Both the position numbers and the translations under genes were made by a program. DNA of 64,000 bases from Paenibacillus sabuli (lineage in GTDB: Bacteria > Bacillota > Bacilli > Paenibacillales > Paenibacillaceae), in NCBI RefSeq assembly GCF_014705605.1, contig NZ_JACXIZ010000026.1, positions 93,136-157,135 of the forward strand, read 5' to 3'. Below the pieces are notes generated by a model. The model ran no database searches. It saw only the letters and a list, made by a program, of their open reading frames with translations, and was not told the origin of the DNA. This document shows positions 16,726 through 25,917 of the stretch, one piece after another. Each line of letters opens with the position of its first letter. Positions within the stretch are counted from its first letter, which is position 1.

Positions 16726-17931
16726 ATGAATCGGACAAACCCATTCTCCAATCTGGAACCGGAGAGCAAAACGGTCTTCGATTATATCCATAAACGAGGT
16801 CCGATGACCAAAAAAGAACTGGCGGCCGCTGCGGGGGTAAGTCTGACGACGCTGAACCGGATGATGCTGCCGCTTGAAGAACGGCGACTGATCGTTCAGA
16901 CGCGGATCGGCGCGTCGACAGGCGGCCGCAAGCCCGCCTTGTTCGATATTGGGAGAGACGCGTATTATACGGTTGGCGTCGACATCTCACGCACCTATAC
17001 GAAAGTTGCGCTCATCGATCTGAAAATGAACATTGTCGCGAAGCGCGAATTTTTAATGGATGAAGAAGCGACGCCGGAGCACACCGTGCGGCAGATCGGC
17101 ACGTTCGTTCGCGAGCAGGCGGATCGGCTTGCGGCCACTCGAGCGAGCATTATCGGCGTGGGCGTCGGCACGGTCGGTCCGCTGGATCGCGAGCGCGGCG
17201 TCATCCTCAGTCCGCAGCTCTTCCCAGCAGCCGGGTGGTCGAACACACCCGTTGTGGAGATGCTGGAGCGCGAGACGGGCATTCCGGTGCAACTGGAAAT
17301 CGGTGTGAACACCGCGGTCGTCGCCGAATATTACTTCGGTTGGGGCAAGGATACGGCCAATCTTGCCTATGTCAACTGCGGTATCGGCATCAAGCTGGGC
17401 ATGATGATCGCCGGTTCGATCGTCCGTACGGTCAACGACGCGGATGACGCGTTCGGCCATATGATCGTCAACGTCGACGGCGCGAAGTGCAGCTGTGGCA
17501 ATTATGGGTGCATCGAGGCCTACACGTCGATTCCCTCCGTCGTAAGGGCGTTTACTAATGAATTGAAGAAGGGGCGCCAATCCAGTGTGGAAGAGCCGCC
17601 GGAAGCCGTGAATTATGCCCGGCTATGCGAGGCCGCGGAGCAAGGCGACCCTCTGGCCCGCGAAGTGATTTCTAACGCGGCCGCGACATTGGGGACCGGC
17701 CTGGCCAACTTTATCAATCTGCTTAACCCGAGTATGGTAGTGCTCAGCGGTCCGCTCGTCAAGCTTTCGCCGCTCTATTACGACATCGCGACCTCAATTG
17801 CCCGCAAGCGCTGCAACGCCATGCATGAAAGCAAGGTGCAGTTCAAGCGGGACGGCTGGTTCGGCGGCGAGTCGATCGTCGTCGGTGCGGCTGCTATCGT
17901 AATCGAGCGCCTGCTCGGCAATGTACTCTAG
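16726..17931 (+). CDS. ROK family transcriptional regulator (NagC/XylR type)
   Basis: 401 residues. N-terminal winged helix (about 15-75, MTKKELAAAAGVSLTTLNRMMLPLEERRLI) joined to a ROK sugar-kinase-like domain (DISRTYTKVALIDL, GVGVGTVGPLDRERG). The zinc site of the family, GH ... CSCGNYGCIE near residues 244-264, is intact. ROK repressors sense sugars or sugar phosphates. It follows the sulfatase by 88 nt with its own -10-like TATACT (16667) and AAGGAGAG site, so it may be partly independent. Likely controls the upstream tct-sulfatase promoter (inference). Confidence 0.88.
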   Translation: MNRTNPFSNLEPESKTVFDYIHKRGPMTKKELAAAAGVSLTTLNRMMLPLEERRLIVQTRIGASTGGRKPALFDIGRDAYYTVGVDISRTYTKVALIDLKMNIVAKREFLMDEEATPEHTVRQIGTFVREQADRLAATRASIIGVGVGTVGPLDRERGVILSPQLFPAAGWSNTPVVEMLERETGIPVQLEIGVNTAVVAEYYFGWGKDTANLAYVNCGIGIKLGMMIAGSIVRTVNDADDAFGHMIVNVDGAKCSCGNYGCIEAYTSIPSVVRAFTNELKKGRQSSVEEPPEAVNYARLCEAAEQGDPLAREVISNAAATLGTGLANFINLLNPSMVVLSGPLVKLSPLYYDIATSIARKRCNAMHESKVQFKRDGWFGGESIVVGAAAIVIERLLGNVL

Positions 17932-18090
17932 CAGAAAAGAAATTCGTCCCTGGCGAGGTCACTGAAGAGCTTATGGTTTTTCGGCGAGGTCCAAACGATA
18001 GACGGAAAATGCGGCACTTAATCCAGATTTTCTGGAGGGTGTCGCATTTAAAGTTTAGCGCTTGCCTGAACGGCGAGGGATGTGATACAT

Positions 18091-18119
18091 TTGAATGTGT
18101 AAACGTTAACTTATTATAG
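18091..18119 (+). promoter_or_regulatory. Promoter with LacI-type operator before the LacI gene
   Basis: TTGAAT (18091-18096), then GTGTAAACGTTAAC (18097-18110) in the spacer, then TTATAG (18114-18119). The same 14-mer recurs before the isomerase gene, marking it as the operator of the encoded LacI protein (autoregulation). The 160 nt between the ROK stop and this site show no recognised feature. Confidence 0.72.
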
Positions 18120-18199
18120 GGAATTAACCGTCAATTAGCCGTCGTGTCGGCGGGAGCGCGTATGTCGAGGGAGAGCCGAGGTGAAGACAGGTGTGCGCA

Positions 18200-19198
18200 A
18201 TGACGATCAAGGACGTGGCTAGGGCGGCAGGGGTGTCTACCGCGACGGTCTCGCGGGTGCTCAACGAGAGCGGCTACGTCAGCCAAGGCGCCCGCGAGCG
18301 CATCGCCCAGGTCATGCGGGAGATGAACTATCAGCCCAATGCGCTGGCCCGCAGCCTCAAGCAGGAGCGGACGCGAACGGTCGGACTGATCCTGCCGGAT
18401 ATGACGAACGCGTATTTCATGGCGGCGGCCAGGCGGCTCCAGCAGCAGCTGCTCGAGCAGGATTATCATCTCATCTATATGGACTCGGGCGAGGATCCCG
18501 ACAAGGAGCTGGAGGCGATCGGGCTGCTGCGGCAGATGCGCGTGGAGGCGCTCATCCTGGCGGGGACGGGCGCGCATGCCGCGCTGCTCGCCCAGCTGCA
18601 GGCGGCGGGCACGCCGGTCGTGCTGCTCGATCGCCGGGTAGAGGGCCTCGCGGCGGATCTGGTGGTCGAGGACAATGCCGCCGCCGCGGAGCAGGCCGCG
18701 CTGTACTTGCTCGACCGCTACGGCGCCGATATCGGCTTCATCGCCGGGCCGGACCGGGTGAGCACGGCGCGCGAGCGCCGAAGCGGCTTGACGCGCGCGC
18801 TGCAGGCGCGCGGCGTGCAGCTGGCGCCGGAGCGCATCTATGCGGGGGACTATACGCGCGCGTCGGGACGAGCGGCGGCGGCGCATTTCCTCGGCTTGGC
18901 GCGCCGGCCGCAGGCGGTCTTCTCGGCGAACAACGAGATGACCTTCGGCTTGTATCTGGGCATGAAGGAGCACGGCCTGGCGCTGGATGCGATGGAGGTC
19001 GTCTCCTTCGGGCGTCTGGACGCGGCCGCGCTGTTCACCGCGCGGCTGTCGGTTATCGTGCAGCAGCCGGAGCGCATCGGCGAAGCGGCGGCCGAGCTGA
19101 CGCTGAGGCGGGTGCTGCACAAGCAGCAGCGCGACGCAGCGGGCGGGGAGTCGCTCGTGTTCGCACCCCGGCTCGAGTGGGCGAGTGCGAATGACTAG
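18200..19198 (+). CDS. LacI family transcriptional regulator
   Basis: 332 residues. N-terminal LacI headpiece MTIKDVARAAGVSTATVSRVLNESGYVSQGARERI with hinge helix YQPNALARSLK, then a periplasmic-binding-protein-like core (VGLILPDMTNAYFMAAARRL ...). ATG 18200 is chosen; a GTG 9 nt earlier is possible. Adjacent to an L-fucose isomerase gene, and both carry GTGTAAACGTTAAC upstream, so it most likely represses isomerase and itself until a sugar ligand appears. Confidence 0.88.
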   Translation: MTIKDVARAAGVSTATVSRVLNESGYVSQGARERIAQVMREMNYQPNALARSLKQERTRTVGLILPDMTNAYFMAAARRLQQQLLEQDYHLIYMDSGEDPDKELEAIGLLRQMRVEALILAGTGAHAALLAQLQAAGTPVVLLDRRVEGLAADLVVEDNAAAAEQAALYLLDRYGADIGFIAGPDRVSTARERRSGLTRALQARGVQLAPERIYAGDYTRASGRAAAAHFLGLARRPQAVFSANNEMTFGLYLGMKEHGLALDAMEVVSFGRLDAAALFTARLSVIVQQPERIGEAAAELTLRRVLHKQQRDAAGGESLVFAPRLEWASAND

Positions 19199-19292
19199 AC
19201 GATAGTGCGCCGGCGTGGCACGCCCTTTGCAGAGCAGGAACATGCCGGTCCAGCAATCGGAGCACGGAAGATGGGCGAGCTGTGTACTCGAA

Positions 19293-19308
19293 GTGTAAAC
19301 GTTAACAC
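19293..19308 (+). promoter_or_regulatory. LacI-type operator before the isomerase gene
   Basis: GTGTAAACGTTAACAC is a near-perfect 16-bp palindrome and repeats exactly the 14-mer found at 18097-18110. It lies 33 nt before the isomerase start codon, so binding would block transcription or initiation. Confidence 0.75.
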
Positions 19309-19340
19309 CCAGGCTTCATATGATGAGGAGGAATGAATCA

Positions 19341-21131
19341 ATGGCTAACGGGGAAGCAAGGAATCGACTGGTAGGCGAGATGGCGAAGATCGGCATCCGG
19401 CCGGTCATCGACGGGCGGCGCGGCGGCATTCGGGAGTCGCTGGAAGCGGTCACAATGGAAATGGCGCAAGGTGTGGCGAAGCTGCTGTCGGCCAAGCTGC
19501 GGCACAGCAACGGCCTGCCGGTGGAATGCGTCGTCGCGGATACGTGCATCGGCGGCGTCGCCGAAGCGGCGCAGGCGGCGGCCAAGTTCGAGCGCGCGGG
19601 CGTCGGGGTGTCGATCACGGTGACGCCGTCGTGGTGCTACCCGCTGGAGACGATCGACGCGCACCGGGCGATGCCCAAAGCGATCTGGGGCTTCAACGGC
19701 ACCGAGCGGCCGGGCGCGGTCTACCTGGCGGCGGCCAACTCGGCGCATAATCAGAAGGGGCTGCCGGTGTTCAGTGTCTACGGCCGCGACGTGCAGGATA
19801 TGGGCGACAGCTCGATCCCGGCGGACGTGGAGGAGCAGTTGCTGCGCTTCGCCAAGGCGGGACTGGCGGTCGCGACGATGCGCGGCAAGTCGTATCTGTC
19901 GCTCGGCTCGGTGTCGATGGGCATCGCCGGCTGCATCGCCGACGAGACGTTCTTCCAGCGGTACCTGGGCATGCGCAACGAATACGTGGATATGACCGAA
20001 TTCGTGCGGCGCATGAATCTCGGCATCTACGATCCGGAGGAATACGAGCGCGCGCTGGCCTGGACGAAGACGAATTGCAAGGAGGGCCGCGACGTCAACC
20101 CGCCGGAGCTGCAGCGCACCGCCGAGCAGAAGGCCGTGGACTGGGAGACGGTCGTCAAGATGACGCTGATCGCCCGCGATCTGATGATCGGCAACCCCAA
20201 GCTCGCGGAGCTCGGCTACGGCGAGGAGGCGCTCGGTCGCAATGCGATCGCGGCCGGCTTTCAGGGGCAGCGGATGTGGACGGATTATTTCCCCAACGGG
20301 GACTTCATGGAGGCGATGCTCACCTCGTCTTTCGACTGGAATGGCATCCGCGAGCCGTATGTGCTCTCGACCGAGAACGATACGCTCAACGCCGTGACGA
20401 TGCTGATGGGCCACCTGCTCACCGATGCCGCGCAGATCTTCGCCGACGTGCGCACGTACTGGAGCCCGGACGCGGTGAAGCGCGTGACCGGGCACACGCT
20501 GGAGGGGGCGGCGCAGCACGGGCTCATCCATCTGACCAACTCCGGTCCGGCCGCGCTGGACGGCACCGGCCTGCAGCGCAAGGACGGCGCGCCGGCGATG
20601 AAGCCGTTCTGGGACATTGCCGAGGCCGAGGCGAGCGCCTGTCTGGCGGCCACCGAGTGGTGCCCGGCGGTCGACTTCTTCCGCGGCGGCGGCTTCTCGA
20701 CGGACTATCAGACCGCGGGCGGCATGCCGGTGACGATGGCGCGGCTCAATCTGGTGGACGGCCTTGGGCCGGTGCTGCAGCTGGCCGAGGGCTATACGGC
20801 CGAATTGCCCCAGGACGTGCACGACGTGCTCGACGCGCGCACCAACGAGACCTGGCCGACTACGTGGTTCGTGCCGCGGCTGACCGGCAGCGGCGTATTC
20901 CGCGACGTCTATTCGGTGATGCATGCGTGGGGGTCCAATCACTGCGCGCTCAGCTACGGCCATGTCGGCGCCGAGCTGATCACGCTCGCCGCCATGCTGC
21001 GCATTCCGGTCAACATGCACAATGTCGACGAGGCGCGTATCTTCAGGCCCAGCGCCTGGAAGGCATTCGGCACCGCGGATCTCGAAGGGGCGGACTTCCG
21101 CGCCTGCGAGAAGTACGGCCCGCTTTATTAA
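19341..21131 (+). CDS. fucI: L-fucose isomerase family protein
   Basis: 596 residues, the usual FucI length. By spacing to the E. coli enzyme, the catalytic/metal residues are E345 (STENDTLNA), D369 ([10 protein letters not shown]) and H534 ([11 protein letters not shown]), so all three are present. The enzyme interconverts L-fucose/L-fuculose or D-arabinose/D-ribulose with Mn2+. ATG 19341 follows GAGGAGG; an earlier in-frame ATG at 19320 overlaps that ribosome site. Controlled by the LacI operator 33 nt upstream. No kinase, aldolase or permease of a fucose pathway is next to it, so downstream steps must be encoded elsewhere. Confidence 0.9.
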   Translation: MANGEARNRLVGEMAKIGIRPVIDGRRGGIRESLEAVTMEMAQGVAKLLSAKLRHSNGLPVECVVADTCIGGVAEAAQAAAKFERAGVGVSITVTPSWCYPLETIDAHRAMPKAIWGFNGTERPGAVYLAAANSAHNQKGLPVFSVYGRDVQDMGDSSIPADVEEQLLRFAKAGLAVATMRGKSYLSLGSVSMGIAGCIADETFFQRYLGMRNEYVDMTEFVRRMNLGIYDPEEYERALAWTKTNCKEGRDVNPPELQRTAEQKAVDWETVVKMTLIARDLMIGNPKLAELGYGEEALGRNAIAAGFQGQRMWTDYFPNGDFMEAMLTSSFDWNGIREPYVLSTENDTLNAVTMLMGHLLTDAAQIFADVRTYWSPDAVKRVTGHTLEGAAQHGLIHLTNSGPAALDGTGLQRKDGAPAMKPFWDIAEAEASACLAATEWCPAVDFFRGGGFSTDYQTAGGMPVTMARLNLVDGLGPVLQLAEGYTAELPQDVHDVLDARTNETWPTTWFVPRLTGSGVFRDVYSVMHAWGSNHCALSYGHVGAELITLAAMLRIPVNMHNVDEARIFRPSAWKAFGTADLEGADFRACEKYGPLY

Positions 21132-21316
21132 TGGAGAGCCTGTGCTGCCTGGTGCGGTCTGTTGCTGCCTGTATTGCTTGACGGTATTGCAGATTGCAAC
21201 GGCGTAGCAGTCCATTGACGGCTGTTGCGGGCGGGCGGCGGCGTGAGGACGGACATCAGCGGGACTGTCGTATCCGTGAGCGGCGCTCTCTGGCCATGTC
21301 CGGTATTGAGCTTGTG

Positions 21317-21352
21317 AACAGCCATGCGCGCAGCAGCCGCATGGCTGTTTTT
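21317..21352 (+). terminator. Terminator downstream of fucI
   Basis: AACAGCCATGCG (21317-21328) and CGCATGGCTGTT (21338-21349) form a perfect 12-bp stem followed by TTTTT. The flanks 21132-21316 and 21353-21515 hold no gene I can support. Confidence 0.8.
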
Positions 21353-21529
21353 GGCGCTGTGGGAGCAGGGGAGCAGGGAAGCAGCGTGCGAAGCTGTCAG
21401 GAACCGCGGGTGCCGGACGGGTACAGTCTTGCATTCGGCCGGCGCCGGGACTAGGATGGTAGTAGATATAGAAAGGCGCAGCTGTGCGCGGGCACAACAG
21501 CCGAGAACGATACCGAAGGAGGAGCCGGG

Positions 21530-22087
21530 ATGAGCGTGAAGATCGAAGAGGCCGCAGCGCTGCTGGAGCGGACGCCGAGCGCGCTGGAGAGTCTGCTTGG
21601 TGGCCTGCCGGAGAGCTGGTTAGCCTGCAATGAAGGGCCGGGGACATGGACCGCTGACCAAGTCGTGGCCCATCTGGTCGAAGCGGAGAAGACGAACTGG
21701 ATGCCGAGGCTGGAATGGATGCTGCGGGAGGGCGAGTCGCGGCCGTTTCCGCTTTTCGACCGCGAGGCGCATCTGCGCGGGGAAGAGACGGACGAACCGC
21801 GGAGCGGCGGGAGCGGCGCTGCCGCTGCATCCGGCATCGAACGGAAGCTGGCGGAATTTCGTGCTTGCCGGGCGGACAGTCTGGCGCGTCTGCGGGCGAG
21901 TCTGACGGATCGTGCGTTGTTGGAGCGAGTCGGGATGCACCCGGAGCTGGGGCGGGTCAAGGTTGGCGAACTGCTCGCGACCTGGACCGTGCACGATCTG
22001 ACGCATCTGGCCCAGATTACGCGTGTCATGGCAGTCCGGTATCGCGCGGACGTCGGTCCGTGGTCGCGTTTTTTTCGTCGATTGTAG
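21530..22087 (+). CDS. DinB-like four-helix protein
   Basis: 185 residues. Pattern of the DinB/YfiT superfamily: a His in WTADQVVAHLVEAE near residue 47 and the pair HDLTHLAQI near 154-158, giving the three-His metal site. Members include bacillithiol-S-transferases and other thiol-dependent enzymes, so a thiol transferase is possible, but specificity is not visible. ATG 21530 is behind AAGGAGGAG. Apparently monocistronic. Confidence 0.78.
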   Translation: MSVKIEEAAALLERTPSALESLLGGLPESWLACNEGPGTWTADQVVAHLVEAEKTNWMPRLEWMLREGESRPFPLFDREAHLRGEETDEPRSGGSGAAAASGIERKLAEFRACRADSLARLRASLTDRALLERVGMHPELGRVKVGELLATWTVHDLTHLAQITRVMAVRYRADVGPWSRFFRRL

Positions 22088-22176
22088 CCCGGCAGCGACC
22101 GCATGGACACGCCTCAGGTCGTCTCGCTCCGGGCCGCCGGGACGGCGATGCCGATTGCCGCCCGCGCCAAGGCGGC

Positions 22177-22260
22177 GTGCGCATCAAGAACGGCGCCCGC
22201 CCGCGCCAGACAAGCGACGTGCGCGTCAAGGACGGCGTCCCGCCTCGCGCCAGACAGGAG
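22177..22260. repeat. Imperfect 42-bp tandem duplication
   Basis: Two copies (22177-22218 and 22219-22260) beginning GTGCGCATCAAGAACGGCG and GTGCGCGTCAAGGACGGCG, in the 326-nt gap before the DEAD-box helicase. No ORF of quality spans them. They would fall in a long 5' leader if transcribed. Confidence 0.6.
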
Positions 22261-22413
22261 GCATGCGCCCGGTCTGACGGCGATTGTCCGTCATGCCGGG
22301 ACACGCTCGCCGCGATGCGGTCGGGACGCTGGAAATTCGGGCCTTCTGATTCCGGCGCACTTGTGGTATGGTGTACAGGAGCAATCTACTGATGGAACGA
22401 AAGAGGAGACTTC

Positions 22414-23682
22414 ATGACATTCGAAGAACTGGCGCTTAAGCCCGCCATTTTAAAAGCTCTTCGCGAAGAGCAGTATGTAACCCCGACCCCGATTCAGGAG
22501 CAGTCGATTCCCGCCGTGCTGGCGGGCAAGGATCTGCTCGGCTGTGCCCAGACGGGCACGGGCAAGACGGCGGCCTTCTCGCTGCCGATCGTACAGCTGC
22601 TCGGCGAGCGGCAAGGACGCAAGGGCGGCAAACGGCCGATCCGCGCGCTCATCCTGACCCCGACCCGGGAGCTGGCGATCCAGATCTATGACAACATCGA
22701 GGCCTATGCCCGTCACACGCCGTTGCGCAGCACGGTCATCGTCGGCGGCGTGCCGCAGCGGCCGCAGGAGCGCGCGCTGGCGATCGGCGCGGATATCCTG
22801 ATCGCGACGCCCGGCCGGCTGCTCGACCTGATCAACCAGCAGTACGCCGACCTGCGGCAGGTCGAAATGCTCGTGCTCGACGAGGCCGACCGGATGCTGG
22901 ACATGGGCTTCATCCACGACGTCAAGCGGATCATCGCCAAGGTGCCGGTGAAGCGGCAGACGCTGTTCTTCTCCGCGACGATGCCGTCGGAGATCGCCAA
23001 GCTGGCGCAGACGCTGCTCGTCGACCCGGTCAAGGTGGAGATCACGCCCGTGTCCTCGACGGCGGAGCGGATCGAGCAGTCGGTCTATCTGGTGGACAAG
23101 CCCAACAAGCAGAAGCTGCTCGGCGACCTGCTGAAGCAGGACGCGACGATCGTCTCGGCGCTCGTCTTCACCCGCACCAAGCACGGCGCGGACCGCGTGG
23201 CGCGGCTGCTCGGCCGCGTCGGCGTCACGGCGCAGGCGATCCACGGCAACAAGTCGCAGAATGCCCGGCAAGCGGCGCTCGCGAACTTCAAGAGCGGCAA
23301 GACGCGCGTGCTGGTGGCGACCGATATCGCCGCCCGCGGCATCGACATCGACGAGCTGTCGCATGTCATTAACTTCAATCTGCCCAACGTCCCGGAGACG
23401 TACGTGCATCGGATCGGCCGCACCGGCCGGGCCGGACTGAGCGGGATCGCGATCTCGTTCTGCGAGGCGGAGGAGCTGCCGTATCTCAAGGACATCGAGA
23501 AGCTGATCGGCAAAAAAGTCCCGCGTGTCGAGGACCATCCGTACCCGATGCAGTACCTCGGCGAAGCCCAGGAGGCGAAGATCGCGTCCAAGCAGCCGGA
23601 GGGACGCAGCCGGGGCGGCGCGGGCGGAGCGGCGCGCAGCGACGGGCAACCGCGCCGCCCGCGCTCGCGCCGCAAGCACTAA
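22414..23682 (+). CDS. DEAD-box ATP-dependent RNA helicase (RhlE-like)
   Basis: 422 residues with every superfamily 2 motif: Q motif near residues 2-25 (FEELAL ... TPTPIQEQSIP), Walker A AQTGTGKT, PTRELA, TPGRL, DEAD, SAT, ARGID and HRIGRTGR, then an Arg/Gly/Ser-rich tail of about 45 residues that may bind RNA. It unwinds short RNA duplexes, for example during ribosome assembly or cold adaptation. AGAGGAG precedes the ATG. A perfect-type terminator follows. Confidence 0.92.
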   Translation: MTFEELALKPAILKALREEQYVTPTPIQEQSIPAVLAGKDLLGCAQTGTGKTAAFSLPIVQLLGERQGRKGGKRPIRALILTPTRELAIQIYDNIEAYARHTPLRSTVIVGGVPQRPQERALAIGADILIATPGRLLDLINQQYADLRQVEMLVLDEADRMLDMGFIHDVKRIIAKVPVKRQTLFFSATMPSEIAKLAQTLLVDPVKVEITPVSSTAERIEQSVYLVDKPNKQKLLGDLLKQDATIVSALVFTRTKHGADRVARLLGRVGVTAQAIHGNKSQNARQAALANFKSGKTRVLVATDIAARGIDIDELSHVINFNLPNVPETYVHRIGRTGRAGLSGIAISFCEAEELPYLKDIEKLIGKKVPRVEDHPYPMQYLGEAQEAKIASKQPEGRSRGGAGGAARSDGQPRRPRSRRKH

Positions 23683-23754
23683 TCGCCTGGCAAGCTCCCG
23701 GTGCCGGGACTCGGCATCACGGCGCAAGCCTGAGCAGCACGAATACGAGCGGCA

Positions 23755-23791
23755 ACCGCTTCGGAATCGCGTATTCCGAGGCGGTTTTTTT
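23755..23791 (+). terminator. Rho-independent terminator after the helicase
   Basis: ACCGCTTCGGAAT pairs with ATTCCGAGGCGGT (one G-T), loop of five, then seven T. Confidence 0.88.
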
Positions 23792-23910
23792 GCTTTTGAT
23801 TTTGTCCAGTCCAATTCAGCTGCGCGAATTCGACATGGTTTATGTTCAGAAAATGTCGAGAGCTTGCCGATAATATAAAATAAGCCATAAAATTCGACAA
23901 AATCTGGGAG

Positions 23911-25260
23911 ATGGATGATGTGCAAGTAAAAATCGGGTCGCTTCAGGTCAAGCTAACGGGATTGATTGTCGTGTTGATGTTTTTGATTATTATGCTGCGT
24001 ACCTTCGCGCTGGAGTTCGCGAAAAATTACGTCAGCGACATCATGTGGACGAACCTGATCTCCGGGGGCGTCAGCGTGCTGCTCAGCGCAGTCGGGGCTT
24101 ATGTCCTGATTCGGCTGTTCATCAAAAAGCCGCTGAACGAGCTGCGTGCGCTGGCCGAGGCGTTCAAAGCGAATGACTTCACCAAGCGTACGCATCTTCG
24201 CACGCGGGACGAGTTCCAGCAGCTGGGCGAGTCGTATAATGAGCTAGCCGTGAAGATCGAAGGGCTGATGGGCCAAATCGAGCATTCGAGCCGGACGATC
24301 CTCGAGCAGTCGCAGGATGTGAAGCGGGCTTCCGCCGAAAGCGAGCAGACCTCCGCTCAAGTGATGGCAAGCATGCAGGAGATGGCCAGCGGCAGCGAGC
24401 AAATGCAGCACGAAATCAGCGCGATCGTCGAAACGGCAAATGCAATGGCGGCGGCCAGCACGCAGGCGGCCGCGCATGCGCAGACGATTCGGGCGGCGAC
24501 CGGCGATGTGGTCGGGCTGGTGGACCGCGCCGGCGAGTCTGCGACCGTCACGACGCGCCATGCCGAAGACGTGAAGGTGCAGGCGGGGGAGATGGACGAG
24601 CAGATTCGTCTGTTGCTGCTCAAGTCCGGAGAGGTCGAGGAGATCACCGAGATGATCAATGGATTGGCGGAGCAGACCGGCCTGCTGGCGCTCAACGCTT
24701 CGATCGAAGCCGCGCGCGCGGGCGAGCACGGCCGCGGCTTCGGCGTCGTCGCGGGCGAGGTGAAGAAGCTGGCCGCTCAGTCGCGCGAGCGCGCGGAGTC
24801 GGTGCGCGCGCTCATCGTGGATGTGCAGGAGCAGGTCGGACGGATCTCGGCAGGCATGCAGGACAATCGCGCGACGGTCGAGCGCATGAGCGGCCTGGTG
24901 AGCGAGACGGAGCAGGCGGTGGCAGGCATCCGCGCCTCGACGCTGACGATGCAGGGACGCATCGAGGAGATCGGTGAATCGACCCACGCGCTGGCGACGG
25001 GCAACAGCGAGGTGCTCGATTCGACGACGAATATCGCCGGGGTGATCGAAGAGCTCACCGCCGGGATTAACCAGGTCAGCACGTCGGCGACGCAGCAGAA
25101 TGCGATGATGCAGCAGATGATCGGACTCGCCGGCGCGCTGCGCGACGTGGCGGGCGACTTGGACGAGACGATGAGCGGGCTGCGACGCGGCAGCGCCGGG
25201 GCCCCGGCAGCCGCCGCGGCCGCCGCGGCCAAGCGGACAGGCAAGCCCGCGATGGCGTAG
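23911..25260 (+). CDS. Methyl-accepting chemotaxis protein without a ligand-binding ectodomain
   Basis: 449 residues. Membrane helices at about 15-32 and 49-71 leave only ~16 residues outside, followed by HAMP (about 70-122) and a long coiled-coil signalling domain. The conserved hairpin tip EQTGLLALNASIEAARAGEHGRGFGVVAGEVKKLA lies near 250-285. The tail is Ala-rich. It should pass signals to CheA/CheW, but with no sensor domain the input must be membrane, redox, temperature or a partner protein (inference). The ribosome site GGGAG directly abuts ATG 23911, so GTG 23920 may be the true start. Confidence 0.87.
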   Translation: MDDVQVKIGSLQVKLTGLIVVLMFLIIMLRTFALEFAKNYVSDIMWTNLISGGVSVLLSAVGAYVLIRLFIKKPLNELRALAEAFKANDFTKRTHLRTRDEFQQLGESYNELAVKIEGLMGQIEHSSRTILEQSQDVKRASAESEQTSAQVMASMQEMASGSEQMQHEISAIVETANAMAAASTQAAAHAQTIRAATGDVVGLVDRAGESATVTTRHAEDVKVQAGEMDEQIRLLLLKSGEVEEITEMINGLAEQTGLLALNASIEAARAGEHGRGFGVVAGEVKKLAAQSRERAESVRALIVDVQEQVGRISAGMQDNRATVERMSGLVSETEQAVAGIRASTLTMQGRIEEIGESTHALATGNSEVLDSTTNIAGVIEELTAGINQVSTSATQQNAMMQQMIGLAGALRDVAGDLDETMSGLRRGSAGAPAAAAAAAAKRTGKPAMA

Positions 25261-25301
25261 GCAGAGGGGCGGTGCCCATATGCTGACCGTGCGTGCTGCG
25301 A

Positions 25302-25412
25302 GAGCGCGGCATGGCGCAGCAAGTAGGCGCATGGATGCGGCATGAACGCGGCATGGTGTAGCATGAATGCATATGGATGTGGCATGAACGCGGCATGGCG
25401 CAGCATGAACGG
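25302..25412. repeat. Short tandem repeats (about 42-bp period)
   Basis: GGCATGAACGCGGCATGG recurs at about 25340 and 25382, with a diverged copy at about 25302, each followed by GCAGCA or GTAGCA words. This is intergenic, with no coding support. Confidence 0.55.
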
Positions 25413-25456
25413 TTGCAGACGCGGGCTGGCGGAGTGAGCTGGCGACGAGAGTGAGC

Positions 25457-25644
25457 TGTAACGGACAAGGGAGCCGCTTAGCGCTGTTTTTTGGCTCCCT
25501 TCAACTTTTAATGGACAAGAGAGACGCTTAGCGGGGATTTTGGTCCTTCTAGCTGGCGCAAATGACCGCTAAGCGTCGCTGGTGTCCGTTAGAGCCGCGC
25601 GGGTATCCAATTGATGCGCTAAGCGTCGCTGGTGACCGTTAGAG
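25457..25644. repeat. Palindromic intergenic repeat cluster 1 (A-A-B-B)
   Basis: Four copies of a ~27-bp unit. A1 (25459-25483) and A2 (25509-25534) read TAAYGGACAAG then CGCTTAGCG. B1 (25566-25594) and B2 (25616-25644) are the reverse orientation, CGCTAAGCGTCGCTGGTG then YCCGTTAGAG. A1 also contains a GGGAGCC / GGCTCCC hairpin. The same units recur at 32.5, 46.4 and 58.9 kb. Mirror order makes the cluster a large nested palindrome. Confidence 0.85.
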
Positions 25645-25681
25645 ATCCCGCCCCCCGTTGGGGCCCTTTGCTCCGTCACCC

Positions 25682-25822
25682 TCCCTTGCCTCGCCGCCCC
25701 TTGCCTCGCCGCCCCTTGCCTTGCCGTCCCGCGCCTCGTCGTCCTGCGCCTCACCGTCCTGCGCCTCGCCTCACCGTCCCTTGCCTCGCCGTCTCGTCGT
25801 TTTTGTCCGCCTCGCTGTCTCG
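25682..25822. repeat. C-rich ~15-bp tandem repeat
   Basis: About nine degenerate copies of CCTTGCCTCGCCGCC, drifting to GTCCTGCGCCTCACC, just before the polyamine synthase promoter region. No credible gene on either strand; likely slippage-generated. Confidence 0.6.
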
Positions 25823-25917
25823 TCACCACGCGGTCCGTCAGCTCGCGTCCCCCTGCAGGTCTACGGCATCTTTGTTACAATAAGATGAATAACTTGCAAC
25901 CATCAGGGAGGTAGAGA

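Noticed and set aside
19338..21830. 830-codon open frame antisense to fucI
   Set aside because: Composition is Arg/His/Gln-rich noise typical of the antisense of GC-rich coding DNA; the plus strand encodes a complete FucI with catalytic residues.
25457..25644. CRISPR array
   Set aside because: The repeats are mirrored, only four per cluster and with non-uniform spacers, and no cas gene is present.
25632..25888. Pro/Arg-rich small ORFs
   Set aside because: They are translations of the 15-bp tandem repeat and have no ribosome site.
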